Shown here: piece by piece, positions 60,101-64,000 of the stretch
How the letters are laid out: every line of letters begins with the position of its first letter
How positions within the stretch are numbered: position 1 is the first letter of the stretch
Source: Gorsachius magnificus
Lineage: Eukaryota; Chordata; Aves; Pelecaniformes; Ardeidae
NCBI GenBank assembly: GCA_034008185.1
Contig: CM067082.1
Span: 83,885,684-83,949,683 of the forward strand
Direction: 5' to 3'
DNA length: 64,000 nt
Made by a program: the position numbers and the translations under genes
The notes under the pieces: model-generated
Databases searched by the model: none
What the model was told of the DNA's origin: nothing
The model's input: only the letters and a program-made list of their open reading frames with translations

Positions 60101-61587
60101 AAGCTGCTGGTGTGTTCAGTTAAAGCATACCCTCATGTCACTTGGCAATTAAATTAAAGAATTTACAAATTTTTAACAAGTAACATGGTGATACCGTGCT
60201 GTTTGGCTTTGGTAGGCTGTTATTAATGTAACCGGGAATAAACAGAACAGTTTGTAAAGTAAGTGAGACAGGGAGGTTTCCGTAGTGTTTTCTGTAGTTC
60301 CTAAGGCGCAAAGCAATTCAAACGAACTGCAAAGAAACCTTGAGATTAGAGGAAATTACTATGAATACAGACAGAAATGACTAAAATGTGTCCTATGTAC
60401 TCAGTCTCTCCACAGCTTGTAAAGTCGGTTAAATTTAACTAGTTTCAGGTTTTGTGGAACAGCAAATGAAAGAAATTAAAGAAAATGTTTGTGACAAGCT
60501 CTTTGAAGTAATTTGTTTTGATGCTTCTTAGAGGCTTTTTTTGTGAAAGTTTTAAATAGCTCTCTTAGAGATCTATGTAAAACTGCGTAACTCATTTTGG
60601 AACAAAACTGATCTGGAAATATTTAAACTGTACAGTTGCTTTACCTTGATATAGCTCTGTCCTAATCTTAATTAGGAAGCTGTTCATGAAAGCTAGCTAG
60701 TTGAAGATGATACGAGGGGTTATTGCTAACTCAAACTGCAGGCAGTTTTTAATACTGTACGAATCGAAGGAATAAGTATTTTGCTGGCAGTTTGGTAGTA
60801 GTTGTCCAGTCCGAACCCTAAATCCTGTTCCTGACAGATAGGATAAGCAAATGTAAATGTGATTGCTCACTTTCCCTTTCTAGTTCCCCTTAGACAAGAA
60901 CCTTGGCAGTTAATGAAACTGGGTGGGTTTTTTTTTCCCCGCTTTCAAAGCTGACAAGGGAAAGCTGTGAAGCTGGGTACACAAGGCACTATATGATATC
61001 TCTAAATATAAGGATGACCTGCAACCTTCTCTGAAAAAACACGGCATCCTTTTGCTATCACCCAGATAATCCTTATTGTGCTTGGTCTCTTGCCACCAGG
61101 AAGCTCAGTCCATGTGGCATCGGAGTGCTTGATTAGCAAGAGTGTCCATGTGGAATGGAGGTATCAGGCTTAATGTCTAATTTCAGTCAATCTATACTTA
61201 AATATTTTGAACACGAATGCATTTATTATATAGTTAAGCATCTTCACTAACAGTTGTTTTTGCTTAGAAGAATTAGTAGTTCTGTTCAATCAGGTTTTAC
61301 TACAGAGTCCATGTATTTAATTTATTTAAAATTATACTATAGAACATACATTGTGTATTTTAAAAAAACCAAACAACCTAGACTGTAAAAAAAGTTTATG
61401 AAGCATGTTTACACTTGCTTAAAAATATCCAACAAAATGTGAAGCTGCTTCTGGGCATAATAAATACCCATTGCAAACATGGAATTCTGGCAAGTGTTAT
61501 CTTTAGAAAAACTGGTTAAAAGTATTGCATTCACATCTTTGTAGACTGTGTGTCTTTGACTTTGCTAATTTTTTTCCTCTAGATTTT
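54155..61587. other. Probable intron with possible conserved elements
   Basis: AT-rich, without recognised transposons. 60190-60345 and 60706-60830 keep several CpGs and unusual k-mers for this background and may be conserved noncoding elements (see findings). Near 61110 and 61143 the word GTCCATGTGG occurs twice, 33 bases apart. Minus frame 57253-57618 (121 codons) and others are featureless. Confidence 0.4.
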
Positions 61588-61625
61588 TTTGGAAGGCATA
61601 GGAATATTTGGAAGGCATAGGAAGA
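61588..61625. repeat. Tandem duplication, 19-bp unit
   Basis: TTTGGAAGGCATAGGAATA followed directly by TTTGGAAGGCATAGGAAGA: two near-identical copies with period 19. A recent local duplication in AT-rich DNA. Confidence 0.92.
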
Positions 61626-61772
61626 ACTTGTCTTAAGATTCCTATCATTTTTGGTTTTTTCAATGAATTGAAGTGTAGCTTTATATTTAGGATTCAAAAC
61701 ATGTAACATATCCCTGGTACAGGGAAGAAGAGCGTGTGTGTAGAGTGAACATTAGGGAACAACCCTTAAGAG

Positions 61773-61804
61773 CTCTCCTGTTACACTTCTCTCCTGTTAC
61801 CCTT
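61773..61804. repeat. Tandem duplication, 16-bp unit
   Basis: CTCTCCTGTTACACTT followed by CTCTCCTGTTACCCTT: two copies, period 16, one substitution. A third partial TCTCCTG lies about 15 bases further on. Confidence 0.88.
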
Positions 61805-62971
61805 TCTTCAGTTTCTCCTGAAGAAAAGATGATACAAATAGCTAATGAAAGAGTCATTTAAAATGTAACATTTTGGTCCAAATATTGGTATTCCTTCACA
61901 AGAGTTTAGCTTTGGGGTTTCTGTGGGGTTTTCCTTTTTGTTTGTTTTGAAATTTCAATTAGATATTTCCTTTTTTATCCTGTTGAAAAAGTATCAGGAA
62001 GTTTATTGCTGTGATAGGGGTTTTTTTTTTTTGATTCTTATTATATCCCTTCCTGGTATAAAGAGAAACCTGAGGTTCCTGGAGCTCTGGGATGGTGGTG
62101 ATCACGCTTAGGCTTGCTGGTCTCTTGGCCACTTTGAAAATTCACAGTTATGTAGAAAGTGTTGCGGGCCACCTTTTAAAGACCTCTGTTATTGAAAATT
62201 GGGAAGTGTGAGAACCTTGAAATGAAAAGGTAGGAATTGCATAAACAAGCAGAGTTCCTGAAAAATCTATTTGTGCTTCTCTAGATGCCAGACCAGTAAA
62301 ACCTGGGCTCCCTCCACGCTGACTGGGAGAGGCAATACCGAAAAGAGTGATGATCAGGTGCAGCATGAGCTGTCTTGTCCTACAACTTCAAATGTCTGGG
62401 AAACGGAGCAGTTGCTCCCGTGACTTGCAGACTGTATCATTGCGGGATCGGTGCTTTTCTCCCACCCAAGCCAATAATGCAGGACCAAGAGCTGTTAAAG
62501 CTTTGTCGTACCAATCGAGCATTCCTGACTGCATTTGCAAGTTTCTAACCATGCAAACATTTAAGAAAATAAGTCTTACTGTGCATTGCTTCTCCAACTG
62601 GAACATGCTTTCTTTCTGGTTTTCTGTTTCTCTGTAAATAAATCATATTTCAGCCTAAATTTCTATGTCCATATGTAAAATAGAGTACAGAAGAATGAAT
62701 TAAAAACCTTTTTCCTTGTCTATGGTCATTTACCTCTCCTTCATTAGGCGTTGGTCTCATGCAAACAAGATGGCAAGTGTGATGTTTGTTTTGGTTTCTC
62801 TCAAATAACTGACCTTGCACCCTGTTCGGAAACAATGTCTTGGGCTAAAGTAACATAAACTCAGGCAGTGAGCAGCAGTGGTAGAAAGTCTGTTGAGCAT
62901 CAGTGTGAGAGGCTGGTGCTACAATGGTGAAAGCAGCCTTAACCTCAGCACCTGTAATAGGCTGCTGTAGG
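61805..62971. other. Probable intron, no gene seen
   Basis: AT-rich DNA with a G-T10-type tract at about 62020-62032. The plus frame at 62347-62637 and the minus frame at 62388-62606 overlap on opposite strands; neither has paired splice signals or a known motif. Confidence 0.45.
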
Positions 62972-63028
62972 AAGAAAAACCAAACCAACCAACCAAAAAC
63001 CGAAAATCAAAATAAAAAAACCAAACCA
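62972..63028. repeat. AACC-type low-complexity repeat
   Basis: Imperfect (AACC)n and A-rich sequence: GAAGAAAAACCAAACCAACC, then AACCAAAAACCGAAAATC, then AAAATAAAAAAACCAAACC. No transposon ends are seen. Confidence 0.85.
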
Positions 63029-64000
63029 TGAAGCTCTGGGAGGGAGGTGGGTTCCTTATTTCTTGTAGAATGTGTGTTGAGCTATGGTCATAAGTTCAGG
63101 TGGCCTCCCCAGTTACAGTGATAGCCATGTTACTGCTTTTGTTTTGGTTTTCCTCTGTAGGATGTTAAAGGTAAAGATGGCATGCTAAGATTTCATATTT
63201 TCCTCCTGGCGTCACTTCACAAAAATCACTCCTCTGTCTTAAACAGAACAGACGCTGGATTTCTTCCAAAACCATTTCTGGGCTTTATGGTTTGTTACTG
63301 TGACAACTCTGAACTCTCAAATTTTGAGGTCAAAACTCACTCTTTTGAGAGCATGTCCTGCAGCTTAGTCCCGGGTTTCCTGGTTTCTTTTGCTCTGTGC
63401 AACCAGGTTCTGTGCGTTTGGTTTTCCACTGGGTAGCGTTTGGGGTTAGTTCGAATTTGTTGCAGATTGAGGGGTTTCCCCCTGGGTAGGCTGCAGCTGT
63501 GTCAGTCACCTAATAGGGCTGATGGGTTAGTCCGAGCACTTGAGGATGGGCATGTCCAAAATGCTCATAGTGCTGCCAATTGGAGCTGTTGTTGCTATTC
63601 TGGAAAGGTGAAAGACCATCTGATAGCAGCTTTTTGAAAGCAGGAGGAAATAGGGATGGGCAAAACAATCATCTTGTGGGTTTTAAAACTGTTATGGATT
63701 TCCCATTACAAACACTATAACTAGAGGTTTTAATTTTCTTGTGGACTGTTGTCCATATGATTTGCATTTCCATGTCTATAGACACATTCCTCCAATCCCT
63801 GTGGTTTCCCTAGTGAGGCAGAAAAATATAGCTAGGTTTCTCTCAAATTCAAGTTTGTAACTGGTTTGTTTTGTATTGGTATACTGCAGATATTAATATT
63901 TGAAGAAAAATAGTAATATGGCTTATTACATGCATTCAGAAAAAGCTTGTTCTTCAAAATCTTCAAAAGACTCTCTACTGATACTTTTCCTCTTTATATA
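63029..64000. other. Probable intron to window end, no firm gene
   Basis: A good acceptor (TTTTGGTTTTCCTCTGTAG, ending at about 63160) is followed only ten bases later by a GGTAAAG donor-like site. A plus frame from 63182 to 63436 is Leu/Phe-rich and open, but I recognise no domain. The last 500 bases are AT-rich with nothing notable. Confidence 0.35.

Noticed and set aside
1..64000. microRNA, tRNA, snoRNA and CRISPR signals
   Set aside because: Looked for common vertebrate miRNA seeds with flanking hairpins, tRNA B-box-like GGTTCGAATCC, and regular repeat-spacer patterns; only isolated partial matches (for example TTCGAATTTG at 63450) without structure were seen.

Overview
The window looks like a piece of an avian (or at least sauropsid) nuclear genome. 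The evidence is five fragments of CR1, the dominant bird/reptile non-LTR retrotransposon, in both orientations. Two of them still encode recognisable pieces of the CR1 reverse-transcriptase ORF. There are no Alu, L1 or other mammal-type repeats, no bacterial-style gene packing, no CRISPR array, and no rRNA or tRNA gene that I could see. Outside the first 2 kb the DNA is AT-rich and CpG-poor, and open frames are short.

Layout. 1-640: upstream flank with a 40-base T tract and a CR1 3' tail. About 640-1890: the only CpG island, with a textbook TATA-less promoter (CCAAT box, inverted CCAAT box, GC-box cluster, NRF1-like motif), followed by a strong splice donor at 1797. This is the promoter and first exon of a plus-strand gene that I cannot name. 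About 1.8-64 kb: no long coding exon. It reads as the long first intron(s) of that gene, or as intron plus intergenic DNA, carrying CR1 copies at 21.0-21.5, 23.0, 28.7 and 36.2-36.5 kb, A/C-rich and homopolymer tracts, and a few local tandem duplications. Several short segments are flanked by good splice signals. The best plus-strand one is 5836-5910, which carries a start codon with an upstream in-frame stop. It would fit a gene whose CpG-island exon is entirely 5'UTR.

The most interesting non-repeat signal is on the minus strand at 9.1-10.9 kb. Three open segments (10869-10768, 10097-9937 and 9570-9143) each have a polypyrimidine-AG acceptor. The first two end at GT donors, all three have mutually compatible phases, and the last ends in a stop codon 25 bases before an AATAAA. 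This may be the 3' end of an undescribed antisense gene nested in the intron. It is inferred from splice grammar only; I recognise no protein family, and chance has not been excluded.

I cannot name any host gene here. Gene functions are therefore not assigned, and exon calls other than the CpG-island exon are low-confidence candidates.
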